Positions 43,161 to 52,104 of a stretch of 64,000 nt of DNA are shown here, piece after piece. Made by a program: the position numbers and the translations under genes. Positions within the stretch are counted from its first letter, which is position 1. The number at the start of each line of letters is the position of its first letter. Source of the DNA: Helicobacter_D sp964464895 (GTDB lineage Bacteria > Campylobacterota > Campylobacteria > Campylobacterales > Helicobacteraceae); assembly GCA_964464895.1 (NCBI GenBank), contig CAYXGY010000002.1:62001-126000 (forward strand). The letters run 5' to 3'. Under the pieces are notes generated by a model, which did not search any database, had not been told where the DNA came from, and was given only the letters and a program-made list of their open reading frames with translations.

Positions 43161-43751
43161 TCACTTAATATAAATTTTAGTGCTCATTGTTGGTCCCGGG
43201 TTGATAGAACGAGAAGTGAAAACAAAATCTCCATTGGAATTACTAGGTTTTGAAATATCCCAAAGGTCATAAAAACCATCTACAATATTATCTCCTGTTA
43301 AATCCATACCGATAGAATCTAATTGTACTGCCTGATTTCCAGCAAAAGTTGCACTATCATAACTGTTTCCGCCATAACCCGTTACTCCTGTGCCAACTTG
43401 AAATAAACTCCCCCCGTGATTTAAGTCTGTTGTTGTTTTGCCGAATACATATTCATAACCTCCATTGGTTGATTGAATCTCCAAAATTTGCACATCACTT
43501 ACAGCGGGTGCAGGTGCTTTAGGATTCGGTTTATTCTCCATTTTTTCAAAAGATTCTTTCATAGCTTCTAGTGCTTTATCCATTTTACCGCTAAGAAATT
43601 CATTTTTATAGGGTGAATTTGGCTCTAAAAAGATATTTACACCATTTCTTGTAATTTTCTCTTTACCCTCTGTGGCGTAGTTTTCTGCACCAAACGCGAT
43701 TCCACAGCTTAAAACACTTGCAAGTGCAAGACTAAAGATTCTTTTTGTCAT
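43161..43751 (-). CDS. Cassette gene A2: secreted protein under sigma-54 control
   Basis: The 196-residue paralogue of A1 has the same signal peptide and first 47 residues. The body differs: a Pro/Lys-rich linker (NKPNPKAPAPAV), then a beta-rich Gly domain. Conserved with A1 are LNHGG or FNHGG, GVTGYGG-like, DSATFAGNQA, LWDISK-like and RSINPGPTMS. It lacks the mature-domain cysteines of A1. It has the same AAGGAG site and sigma-54 promoter as A1. I do not recognise the family; a surface or extracellular protein is the most I can infer. Confidence 0.78.
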   Translation of the reverse strand: MTKRIFSLALASVLSCGIAFGAENYATEGKEKITRNGVNIFLEPNSPYKNEFLSGKMDKALEAMKESFEKMENKPNPKAPAPAVSDVQILEIQSTNGGYEYVFGKTTTDLNHGGSLFQVGTGVTGYGGNSYDSATFAGNQAVQLDSIGMDLTGDNIVDGFYDLWDISKPSNSNGDFVFTSRSINPGPTMSTKIYIK

Positions 43752-43944
43752 TCTTAACTCCTTAAAAATAAGATATGTAAAATCTCAAGCAAAAAGTATT
43801 CCTTATATATGGTTTGGATTTTGGTTTTGATTAGATGATAGATTGCTGCGCAAGTTGAAAAATACTCAAGCTACAATAAGACACACATTTTGCTTTTAGA
43901 ATCCCATTTGAGAGCTTTTATTTAGCTAAATTTAAATAATTTTT
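43615..43944. repeat. Duplication block R, second copy
   Basis: The block matches 41883-42213 apart from one T-run difference. It ends in the intact rpsB promoter region, which the first copy has lost. Between 43752 and 44062 (311 bases) the region holds only the divergent A2 and rpsB promoters and leaders. Confidence 0.9.
43786..43804 (-). promoter_or_regulatory. Sigma-54 promoter of cassette 2 (A2-B2)
   Basis: The same sequence as in cassette 1 on the minus strand, with GG at -24 and GC at -12 properly spaced, 35 bases before the A2 start. Confidence 0.85.
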
Positions 43945-43947
43945 TAG

Positions 43948-43956
43948 TATTATACT
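43948..43956 (+). promoter_or_regulatory. Promoter of rpsB-tsf
   Basis: TATTATACT contains two overlapping -10-like hexamers (TATTAT, TATACT) behind an A/T-rich stretch. It leaves a leader of about 100 bases before the rpsB start. The first duplicate copy lacks this element. Confidence 0.55.
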
Positions 43957-44062
43957 CGCCTTTTGATTTTATCAAAACTCACACACGCTAATCCTAGTTA
44001 GGTTGCGCAATTTGCGTTAAGGAGCGTGGAGGGAAAACCAAAACAACAAATAGGAGAACACT

Positions 44063-44854
44063 ATGGTAACAATGAAAGACCTTTTAGAATGTGGGGTGCA
44101 TTTTGGACACCAAACAAGACGTTGGAATCCAAAAATGAAAAAGTATATTTTTGGTGTGCGCAAAAATATTCATATTATTGATTTACAAAAGACTTTGCGT
44201 TATTTCCGCTACACTTATAATATCGTGCGCGATGCAGCAGCAGAGGGCAAAGTAGTAATGTTTGTTGGCACGAAAAAACAAGCAAGTGAAACTCTCAAAC
44301 AATACGCAGAAAGCATTAATGCGCCTTATGTAAATTATCGTTGGTTAGGCGGAATGCTAACAAACTTCGCAACGATTAAAAAATCTATCCGCAAACTTGA
44401 AATTATTGAGGAAATGGAATCTAGCGGGCAAATTGACTTGCTAACCAAAAAAGAAAAATTAATGATTCAACGCAAAAAAGAGAAATTAACGCGTTATTTA
44501 GGTGGTGTGCGTCATCTCAAAAAAGCTCCAGATATGATTTTTGTCATTGACGCAGCAAAAGAAAAAATTGCCGTAGCAGAGGCAAGAAGGCTTGGAATCC
44601 CTGTGGTTGCACCATTGGATACAAACTGCGACCCAGATATGGTAGATTATCCGATTCCGGGCAATGATGATGCGATTCGTTCTATCCAACTATTCTGCAA
44701 AGAAATGGCAGAAGCAATTACAGAGGGGCGCGCTATTGCAGGCGGTGAAGCACCGATACAACAAGTAGAACCTACTCCCGCAAGCGAAGAGGAAAAACAA
44801 GAGGTGATGGAAGAAATTATGAGCGAAGAAGATTTCGCAAAAAGCGTAGAATAA
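44063..44854 (+). CDS. rpsB: 30S ribosomal protein S2
   Basis: The 263-residue protein is complete: LLECGVHFGHQTRRWNPKMK at the N-terminus, KVVMFVGTKKQA, YRWLGGMLTNF and GIPVVAPLDTNCDPDMVDYP. The C-terminus is an acidic tail typical of Campylobacterota. It is preceded by TAGGAG and followed after 9 bases by tsf. Its first 79 codons, minus three, are duplicated upstream at 42220-42448; this copy is the functional one because it retains promoter and start. Confidence 0.98.
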   Translation: MVTMKDLLECGVHFGHQTRRWNPKMKKYIFGVRKNIHIIDLQKTLRYFRYTYNIVRDAAAEGKVVMFVGTKKQASETLKQYAESINAPYVNYRWLGGMLTNFATIKKSIRKLEIIEEMESSGQIDLLTKKEKLMIQRKKEKLTRYLGGVRHLKKAPDMIFVIDAAKEKIAVAEARRLGIPVVAPLDTNCDPDMVDYPIPGNDDAIRSIQLFCKEMAEAITEGRAIAGGEAPIQQVEPTPASEEEKQEVMEEIMSEEDFAKSVE

Positions 44855-44863
44855 GGAGAGATA

Positions 44864-45931
44864 ATGGCAGAAATTAGCGCACAACTCGTAAAACAGCTCC
44901 GTGATATGACAGATGCAGGAATGATGGATTGTAAAAAGGCTCTCGTAGAAGTGGGTGGTGATTTAGAAAAAGCCGTAGAATATTTGAGGGAAAAAGGACT
45001 TAGCAAAGCTGCTAAAAAAGCTGATAGAGTCGCGGCAGAGGGAAGTATCGCAATTAAAGTCTCGAATGACTTTAAAAAGGTAAGTATGGCAGAAATTAAC
45101 TCCGAAACAGACTTTGTAGCCAAAAACGATGGTTTTAAAGAATTGAGTGCAAAAACTATCGCAATGGTGCAAGATTCCAATATTTCAAATGTAGAAGAGT
45201 TGAATACTTTGGACTTTGAAGGTGCGAAATTTGAGGAATACCTTAAATCTCAAATTGCAAAAATTGGTGAAAACATTGTTGTCAGAAGAATCGCAAAGGT
45301 TGAAGCTAAAGGAAGTGGAATTGTGAATGCTTATGTGCATTCCAATGGGCGCGTAGGCGTGATTATTGCGTTGAAATGTCAAGAAGAATCTAATGCAAGC
45401 AAATTGGCAGATTTTACTAAAAATTTATGTATGCACGCTGCGGCAATGAAACCACAAGTGATTAGCTATCATTCCTTTGATTTGGACTTTATCAAAAGCG
45501 AAAAAACAGCAATCATCGCTGAACTTGAAAAAGAAAATGAAGAATTAAAACGACTTGGGAAGCCTTTGCATAAGATTCCAGAATACATTAGCCAATTAGA
45601 GCTTACTGATGAAATCTTAAAACAACAAGAAGAAAAGCTAAAGGCAGATTTAAAGGCACAAGGCAAACCAGAACAAATTTGGGATAAGATTCTACCGGGA
45701 CAATTAGAACGTTTCAAGGCGGATTCTACAATTTTAGACCAAAGATTGACATTGCTTGGACAATTTTTCGTAATGGACGACAAAAAAACAATTGCACAAG
45801 TTTTAGCAGACAAATCCAAAGAACTCAATGATAATATTGAAGTGGTGGATTATGTGCGTTTTGAGCTTGGAGAAGGAATCACAAAACAAGTTGCTAGCTT
45901 TGCCGATGAAGTAGCAGCGCAATTAGGTTGA
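44864..45931 (+). CDS. tsf: Elongation factor Ts
   Basis: EF-Ts recharges EF-Tu with GTP. The 355-residue protein has the N-terminal UBA-like domain with TDAGMMDCKKALVEVGGD, the TDFVAKND motif near residue 84 that contacts EF-Tu, and the duplicated core domain. The long form, with an extra central insertion, is usual for this phylum. It follows rpsB by 9 bases with AAGGAGA. Confidence 0.98.
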   Translation: MAEISAQLVKQLRDMTDAGMMDCKKALVEVGGDLEKAVEYLREKGLSKAAKKADRVAAEGSIAIKVSNDFKKVSMAEINSETDFVAKNDGFKELSAKTIAMVQDSNISNVEELNTLDFEGAKFEEYLKSQIAKIGENIVVRRIAKVEAKGSGIVNAYVHSNGRVGVIIALKCQEESNASKLADFTKNLCMHAAAMKPQVISYHSFDLDFIKSEKTAIIAELEKENEELKRLGKPLHKIPEYISQLELTDEILKQQEEKLKADLKAQGKPEQIWDKILPGQLERFKADSTILDQRLTLLGQFFVMDDKKTIAQVLADKSKELNDNIEVVDYVRFELGEGITKQVASFADEVAAQLG

Positions 45932-45946
45932 TTTTAGGGGATTTAC

Positions 45947-46591
45947 TTGGCTTCTTTGGTAGCTGAAAATCTTTCTTTTGGCTATGATTCTCCTATTTTA
46001 GAAAATGTAACTTTCAGTCTAAACGCGGGTGAGACGCTTTCTATTATGGGAGTTAGCGGAAGCGGTAAAAGCACGCTTTTGCATATCTTATCTAGTTTTC
46101 TAAAACCACAAAGTGGCAGAGTCGAACTTTTGGGTAAAGATATTTATCAGCTTCCACAAGATAAATTGCTCACTTTAAGACGCAATGAAATTGGAATCAT
46201 CTTTCAATCCCATTATTTATTTTTGGGGTTTAATGCAGAAGAGAATTTAGAAGTTGCTTCCTTGTTAAGTAGTCAAAAGATTGATGAGGAACTCTTGAGT
46301 TTATTTGGAATCTTGGAAGTTTTGCCTTTAAATATCGGCTCTTTAAGTGGCGGGCAGCAGCAACGTCTTTCCATTGCCAGGATTCTGACTAAAAAGCCCA
46401 AAATTATTTTTGCGGACGAACCCACAGGGAATTTGGACAGAGAAACCGCTTTTAGCGTAATGGAGCTTTTGTTTGACTATGTAAAACTCACACAATCTTC
46501 CCTTGTTTTTGTTACACACGACCCGATTTTAGCCCATAAGGCTCTGCACGCTTATCGCTTGGAGAAAACACAGCTAATACCCTTAAGATGA
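45947..46591 (+). CDS. LolD-like ABC transporter ATP-binding protein
   Basis: The 214-residue ATPase has Walker A MGVSGSGKSTLLHIL near residue 34, the Q-loop region IGIIFQSHYLF, signature LSGGQQQRLSIARIL and Walker B IIFADEPTGNLD. Sequence and length fit the MacB/LolD/FtsE group; LolD works with LolC/E to release lipoproteins from the inner membrane. No permease gene is adjacent, so the partner is elsewhere. The frame starts at TTG 45947, with AGGGG 7 bases upstream, 15 bases after tsf. Confidence 0.85.
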   Translation: MASLVAENLSFGYDSPILENVTFSLNAGETLSIMGVSGSGKSTLLHILSSFLKPQSGRVELLGKDIYQLPQDKLLTLRRNEIGIIFQSHYLFLGFNAEENLEVASLLSSQKIDEELLSLFGILEVLPLNIGSLSGGQQQRLSIARILTKKPKIIFADEPTGNLDRETAFSVMELLFDYVKLTQSSLVFVTHDPILAHKALHAYRLEKTQLIPLR

Positions 46592-46605
46592 CTTGAGATA
46601 ATGCA

Positions 46606-47839
46606 TTGGAGCAACTTAGAATAAAGCAATACCGCAATGTCCTTTTGCTTATGCTTGGACAAGGCTTGAGTGGTTCTCTTGTTTCGTTGCTTACGCTTGC
46701 TACACCACTTTGTGCGCAAAATCTTATTACCTTATCACAAACCCTATCCCAAAACCTTGTAACCTTACCTGTTTCTGCAACGATACTAGGAGCATTTTGT
46801 ATAGTCTATAATGCTTCAGCTTTTATGGAAAAATGGGGCAGAAAAAAAGCATTTATATTTGCTTCTGGCTTAGGAATGCTTGCCTCAATGCTTGCGATGA
46901 TAGCTATTATATTGCATTCCTTTTGGCTTTTTTGCATAGCAACCCTTTTGCTTGGTGGCTTTAGTGCATTCAATCAATATTATCGCTTCGCAGCTTCGGA
47001 AGCTTTTTTGGATTCTCATACGAATGATATTCATACTAAAAACAAAGCAGTGGCATTGGTTGTTGGTGGTGGAATTTTGGGCGCAATCTTAGGTCCATTT
47101 TTGGCGAGTTTTGGAGCGAATTTCTTTATAACACCACCTTTTGATGTTGCATTTTTGGCTCATTTTTCTTTGCATTTCTGCTCTGTTTTTGCACTCTTAT
47201 CAGTTCCATTTTTCTTGAACTTGCTTCAATACAGACAACAAAACAAGAATCAAAAGAGACACTTAAAAATATATTATGGATTCTCTTAAGGGATAAAACT
47301 TTGTATTAGGCACTCTAGCTTGTGCCTTTGGCTTTAGTCTAATGACACTTTTGATGAATGCCGCACCACTTGCTATGCACCATACGCATTTTAATTTAAA
47401 TGAGAGCCAAATCGTGCTTCAATGGCATTTTATTGCAATGTATTTGCCATCTATATTTTTAGGATTTTGGCTCAATAAAAGCGCGCCACAACATATCATT
47501 TTCTATGGAATCCTTGCCTATATTCTTAGTATTGTTATTGCTATCACAGGACTAGGATTCTATTCTTTTTTCTTTGCACTTTTGTTTCTAGGAATTGGTT
47601 GGGCTTTTGTGTTTAATGGCGGAACATTTTTACTCAATGCTATGCCAACATCTGCCTACAAATTTGAGGCACAAGGGTTCAATTCATTCTTAACTTACCT
47701 CTGTAATTTTATTGCTTCTATGTCTGTGGGCTTTTTGTTGCATTCTTCTGAAGGCTGGGTCATATTAAATCTGATTGGTGCAATGATGCTTGCTTGTTTT
47801 GTATGGTTTTTTATATATCTGCAAAGAAGCATTACTTAA
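46606..47839 (+). pseudogene. MFS transporter gene broken by two frameshifts
   Basis: Read with two single-base corrections this is one roughly 410-residue major facilitator with twelve helices. The first frame runs to 47289. A missing A in the run at about 47252-47255 shifts KNQ into an alternate frame, where the true continuation ETLKNILWILLRDKT is found. A missing T in the run at about 47302 then shifts again into VLGTLACAFGFSLMTLLMN, which runs to 47839. Both lesions are in homopolymers, so sequencing error or phase variation are alternatives to decay. The substrate is unknown. Confidence 0.82.
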
Positions 47840-47920
47840 TCTAATCCCACAATTTCCCCCTTAAACATTTTTAAATGGACAAAATGGCACAATATATGTA
47901 ATGTATGCAAAAGGTAAATA

Positions 47921-48700
47921 ATGGAACTCTTAGCTTATTTGACAGAGGGTAATGTCGCAAACTTTCTACTCTTACTATTGCGATTTGCCGGGATTATTGC
48001 CTTTTTTCCCTTTTTTGAAAATCAAATGATTAACAATTCCATTAAAGGCGCATTGATTTTTTGGCTCACGATTGTATTTATTCCTCTTTTAGATGTCGTT
48101 CCTCCAGCGAATTGGACGATTTTGCGCTTTATTGTTGCAGGGCTTTCTGAAATTATGCTCGGATTCCTTGCGTCTGTGGCACTTCAAATTGTATTAGGTA
48201 TGATTTCCTTTGGAGGAGAATTAATGTCTTTTGCAATGGGATTAACCATTGCGAATGCCTACGACCCAATCACAGGAGCACAAAAGCCAATCGTTGGGCA
48301 ATTGCTGACACTCCTTGCCCTATTGATTGCTTTAGGGCTTGATTATCATCATCTTTTTTTGTATTTTGTAGCAGAGAGCATTCAAGAGATTCCATTAGGT
48401 GGCTTTATGTTTGCTCAAAACTATATTGAATACATTGTCAAATCTTTCGCAAATCTTTTTGTCATCGGGCTTACAATGTCTTTCCCTATCATTGCTTTGA
48501 TTCTCTTATCAGACATTATTTTTGGTATGATTATGAAGGCACACCCGCAATTTAATTTGCTTGCGATTGGCTTCCCTGTAAAGATTGCAGTTGCATTTGC
48601 CGTGCTAGTTGTAATTGTTCCTGCGATTATATTGCATTTCAAACGAGAATTTTTGAGTGCCTTTGATGCGCTTACGATTCTGTTTCAAGCGAGTTTCTAG
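47921..48700 (+). CDS. fliR: Flagellar biosynthetic protein FliR
   Basis: FliR is a membrane component of the flagellar type III export gate with FliP and FliQ. The 259-residue protein has about six hydrophobic segments and the family motifs LLLRFAGIIAFFPFFEN near the N-terminus and the conserved EIMLGFLASVALQIVLGMISFGGELMS region in the middle. It is away from the large flagellar block at 57-64 kb, as usual in this phylum where flagellar genes are dispersed. Confidence 0.95.
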   Translation: MELLAYLTEGNVANFLLLLLRFAGIIAFFPFFENQMINNSIKGALIFWLTIVFIPLLDVVPPANWTILRFIVAGLSEIMLGFLASVALQIVLGMISFGGELMSFAMGLTIANAYDPITGAQKPIVGQLLTLLALLIALGLDYHHLFLYFVAESIQEIPLGGFMFAQNYIEYIVKSFANLFVIGLTMSFPIIALILLSDIIFGMIMKAHPQFNLLAIGFPVKIAVAFAVLVVIVPAIILHFKREFLSAFDALTILFQASF

Positions 48701-48796
48701 CTCGCCTATCTTAAAGAAATAAAAGTTAAGGAGTGTTTTAATAAATTTTAATTTTCCAAGTCTTATAATCATTTTTAAAATTGCTTGGGATTTTTT

Positions 48797-50026
48797 ATGC
48801 AACAAGTTTCTTCTTATCAAGGTTTTGCAAAGGTCAGACTCATTTTTATTTTGGCTTTTATGTCAAGCTTAGCACCCTTAACGACTGATATGTATTTGCC
48901 CGCACTTGGGGAAGTGCAAGCGACTTTTGCTACCACCCCCTTTTATGTGCAACTCTCTCTTGCTGTCTTTTTTGTCGCTTTCGCACTTGGGCAGTTGCTC
49001 TATGGACCTTTGAGTGATATTTATGGCAGAAAAAAGCCTCTGTATGTGGGAATCACACTCTTTATTGTTGCAAGTCTTGCGTGCATTAGCTTTGATTCTG
49101 TGGATAGTTTCATTACCTTTCGTTTTTTGCAAGCACTTGGAGGTTGCGCTGGTGTCGTGATTGCGCGCGCAATTATTAATGATAATTTTGAGCTTAAAGA
49201 AGCCGCAAGTGCATTTGCTTTGATGATGGTTGTTTCTAGCTTAGCACCTATGCTCGCTCCTGTGTTTGGAAGCTTTTTGTTGGATTATTTCTCGTGGAAA
49301 AGTATTTTTGCGACACTCTTTGCGCTTGGGATTCTGCTTTTTGTATTGATTGTGTTTGGAATCCAAGAAAAAAATTCAAGCAGAAAAGAGAAGTTGGATT
49401 TAAAGAATATTTTATCCAACTACAAATGTATCTTGAAAGATAGGAGATTTCGCATTTATGTTTTATCGGCAAGTTTTGTTATGGCGACAATTTTTGCTTA
49501 TATTACAGGCTCGTCATTTATTTTTCGTGAATATTTTGGCTTGAGTGAAAAGGCTTATGGAATCTTGTTTGGTGTGAATGCCATTAGCTTTATGATTTTT
49601 GCAAACATTAATGCAAGAATCGTGCGCAGATATTCGCCCTATGCAGTGTTGCCCTATGCGTTTGTTGTGATGTTTGGAATCGCATTGGTGTTAATTATCG
49701 TGGGGTGGTTGGATTTGGGATTTTTGCCTTTTGAGATTCTTTTGTTTTTAATGCTTGGAATGAATGGCTTTATCGTGCCTAATACTACCACGCTTGCAAT
49801 GGCACGATTCAAGCAAATCTCTGGGAGTGCCTCGGCGATTTTAGGCACGGCACAATTTGCCTTTGCTGGTGTGATTTCCTTCATCGTGGGTGCAGTGGAA
49901 GCAAACACTCCTTTTCTTTTAGCCCTAGTCATTGCGTGTTGTTTGCTTTTGGCGTGTGGAATCTATTTCTCGCTCAATGCGAGAGAAATGAGAAATTATA
50001 AACGCAAGTTTTTGAAATTTATGTAA
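48797..50026 (+). CDS. Bcr/CflA-family multidrug efflux MFS transporter
   Basis: About 409 residues with twelve hydrophobic segments carry the Bcr/CflA features: LAPLTTDMYLPALGEVQ in helix 1, GQLLYGPLSDIYGRKKPL between helices 2 and 3, and FRFLQALGGCAGVVIARAI in helix 4. Members export drugs such as bicyclomycin, chloramphenicol or sulfonamides by proton antiport. A TTG at 48785 also opens the frame, but the ATG at 48797 matches the usual N-terminus better. It is intact, unlike the MFS gene at 46606. Confidence 0.92.
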   Translation: MQQVSSYQGFAKVRLIFILAFMSSLAPLTTDMYLPALGEVQATFATTPFYVQLSLAVFFVAFALGQLLYGPLSDIYGRKKPLYVGITLFIVASLACISFDSVDSFITFRFLQALGGCAGVVIARAIINDNFELKEAASAFALMMVVSSLAPMLAPVFGSFLLDYFSWKSIFATLFALGILLFVLIVFGIQEKNSSRKEKLDLKNILSNYKCILKDRRFRIYVLSASFVMATIFAYITGSSFIFREYFGLSEKAYGILFGVNAISFMIFANINARIVRRYSPYAVLPYAFVVMFGIALVLIIVGWLDLGFLPFEILLFLMLGMNGFIVPNTTTLAMARFKQISGSASAILGTAQFAFAGVISFIVGAVEANTPFLLALVIACCLLLACGIYFSLNAREMRNYKRKFLKFM

Positions 50027-50056
50027 TTTTGGAGTTTTGTAAGCTTTTGACAATTC

Positions 50057-50965
50057 TTAGTTTTGCAATTCTTTGGCGATGTAATCTTGAATTGCTTGTT
50101 TGATTGCAGGATTCATCTTGATTTCCAAGTGCAAGATAGAGAGTGGCAAGCCAAATTCTTCAAGTTTTGTTGCGTCTTTTGGTGTAACTAGGAGAGAAGT
50201 GGCATTGGATTGCGCATATTTTTCTAATATTTTTGTCTTATCAAAGAAAGAATGGTCTTTTAAAAGAATCTTGCCTACGACATTTGGCAAATATTTATTC
50301 AAACGCGAGGGGTTTGCAATGGCAGTAAGAAGTAGCATTCTTTCCGTAGGATAAAGCAACCGCACTTCGCGTTCGTAGTCTATGCCCTCTTGGGCTAAAA
50401 TATCCGCGACTCTATAAGCACTTTTATGCTCGCGATATGCGCCACTAGGGATACAAAAATCAAAATAGGGTTCAAGTTTTGGTTTGAGCAAGATGTTTAA
50501 TTTCTTGAAATTGAAGCGGAATCCATCGTCTAAAAAGATGACTTTAGCCCCTAATTCTTTAGCTTTTAAAATAGCATTTTTACGATTTTCGCTGACAATG
50601 ACACTAGAGGTTTTGAGATTTTTTGCTAGCATTATGGCTTCATCGCCAGCAGTTTGCACATCAGTTTGGAGACTTCCTCGAATGCTGACGATTTTTAATC
50701 CTTTGCTTTTTCTTCCAAATCCGCGTAAAATCACGCAAGAATCTTGATAATCTTTGGCGATTTCTAGGATAAAGGGAGACTTGCCACTCCCACCCAAAAC
50801 AAGATTCCCCACACTGATAATGGGAATCCCAAAATCATAAAAGGGAGCGAATTTTCGCTTGAGGGTTGCGATGAGACAATAAATCAGACTAAAGGGTAAA
50901 AGGCACAAGGCAAGAAGTTTTTGTAATGCACTAGGGGCAAAGAAGTATCGTTCAATCTTGCGCAT
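50057..50965 (-). CDS. lpxK: Tetraacyldisaccharide 4'-kinase
   Basis: LpxK phosphorylates the 4' position of the lipid A disaccharide precursor at the inner membrane. The 302-residue protein has one N-terminal hydrophobic helix (about 17-37) and the Walker A ISVGNLVLGGSGKSPF near residue 50. VQTAGDEAIMLAKNL and the LDDGFRF motif follow. The gene's start overlaps the stop of the DegT gene by one base, and nadE lies upstream, an order similar to other Campylobacterota. Confidence 0.95.
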   Translation of the reverse strand: MRKIERYFFAPSALQKLLALCLLPFSLIYCLIATLKRKFAPFYDFGIPIISVGNLVLGGSGKSPFILEIAKDYQDSCVILRGFGRKSKGLKIVSIRGSLQTDVQTAGDEAIMLAKNLKTSSVIVSENRKNAILKAKELGAKVIFLDDGFRFNFKKLNILLKPKLEPYFDFCIPSGAYREHKSAYRVADILAQEGIDYEREVRLLYPTERMLLLTAIANPSRLNKYLPNVVGKILLKDHSFFDKTKILEKYAQSNATSLLVTPKDATKLEEFGLPLSILHLEIKMNPAIKQAIQDYIAKELQN

Positions 50966-52095
50966 TAGACGCGCTCACTCGCAAGACGCAAAACTTGCTT
51001 GCAAACATAGTCTATATCGTCTTTTTGCATTGCACTATAAATAGGCAAACTTAGAATCTGTTGATAGTTTTTAAGCGAGATTGGGAAATCACTAATTTTA
51101 TATTTATATTTGTTTTTATAATAACTTAGCAAATGCAAAGGTACGAAGTGAAGTGCAGTTTCTATGCCACAATCTTTCAACTCTCGCGCAAAATGGTCGC
51201 GATTCTTATCTACTTTGATAATAAAGTGGAAAAAAATATGTTCGCGTTTGACGCTTGGCATAAAGAGATGGGGAGCGTCTTGCAGGGTTTGAATATAGTG
51301 CTTAGCAATCTCTTGACGCTTTTTGATAATATAATCAATGCGCTTGAGTTGGCTTAAGCAAAGTGCGGTGTCAAGGAAGCTGATATTGTATTTATTACCG
51401 ATTCCTACGACATCATAGAGGTATTGCGGGCGTGTGCTCGTTATGCGTTCGCTTACGATTCCGTGATAGCGGAGCAGCATTGCCTGTGAGGCAAGTTCAT
51501 CATCTTGTGTTGTAAGCATTCCTGCTTGTGCAACAGGATTTGAGGAATCTAGCACGATACTAAAAATGCTCGCAAAACTACGATGAGAACCGATTTTCAA
51601 ACCATTGTGCGTTAATCCTAGTGCCATAGTGGCATCTTCAATGATTTTGATATTATATTCTTCGGCTAAATGGTAAAAGGGCTCTATATCGCAGTTTTGC
51701 CCTGCAATATGGCTGATAATAATTGCGCGCAGTTTTTTATTGCTGATTCTTTCTAGGGTTTCTTTGCATTTTTGTAATGAAATCAAAAAGGTATCTTCTT
51801 CAATATCTACAAAAATTGGTTCTGCGTCAAAATGCCGAATCATCTCCGGAAACATCGGGTGGCAATTCACAGGGCATAAAATCTTATCCCCACGTTTGAG
51901 GTCCATAGCAAAAAGGCATAAATGAAAGGCAGCCGTACCACTAACTGCAGAAATTGCGTGTTTGATACCAATGTATTTTTTAAATTCTTCCTCAAGCTCC
52001 AATACGATATTATGACTTGGATTTTCTAATACATTGAGAATCGCATCTTTTTCTGCTTCGGTAATGTCGGGGATAAAGTAGGGAATGTTTCGCAT
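50965..52095 (-). CDS. DegT/DnrJ-family protein lacking the Schiff-base lysine
   Basis: The 376-residue protein has the DegT sugar-aminotransferase fold: SAVSGTAAFHLCL near residue 49, ISHIAGQNCDIEPF, and the cofactor aspartate in IIEDATMALG (D154). In normal members such as PglE (25898-27022) a lysine follows a serine by five residues (SFNGNK). Here the aligned stretch reads FSIVLDSSNPVAQAGM, with serine 184 in place of the lysine. It therefore cannot form the usual internal aldimine. It may be a PMP-dependent dehydratase-like enzyme (compare ColD), or a non-catalytic protein. It is translationally linked to lpxK. Confidence 0.8.
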   Translation of the reverse strand: MRNIPYFIPDITEAEKDAILNVLENPSHNIVLELEEEFKKYIGIKHAISAVSGTAAFHLCLFAMDLKRGDKILCPVNCHPMFPEMIRHFDAEPIFVDIEEDTFLISLQKCKETLERISNKKLRAIIISHIAGQNCDIEPFYHLAEEYNIKIIEDATMALGLTHNGLKIGSHRSFASIFSIVLDSSNPVAQAGMLTTQDDELASQAMLLRYHGIVSERITSTRPQYLYDVVGIGNKYNISFLDTALCLSQLKRIDYIIKKRQEIAKHYIQTLQDAPHLFMPSVKREHIFFHFIIKVDKNRDHFARELKDCGIETALHFVPLHLLSYYKNKYKYKISDFPISLKNYQQILSLPIYSAMQKDDIDYVCKQVLRLASERV

Positions 52096-52104
52096 AGGTT
52101 TCCT

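Noticed and set aside
44647..45180. 177-codon minus-strand frame over rpsB and tsf
   Set aside because: It is antisense to two strongly conserved translation genes and has no ribosome-binding site.
47885..47902. TGGCAC before fliR as a possible sigma-54 -24 element
   Set aside because: The -12 position reads GT instead of GC at the required spacing, so it does not meet the consensus.
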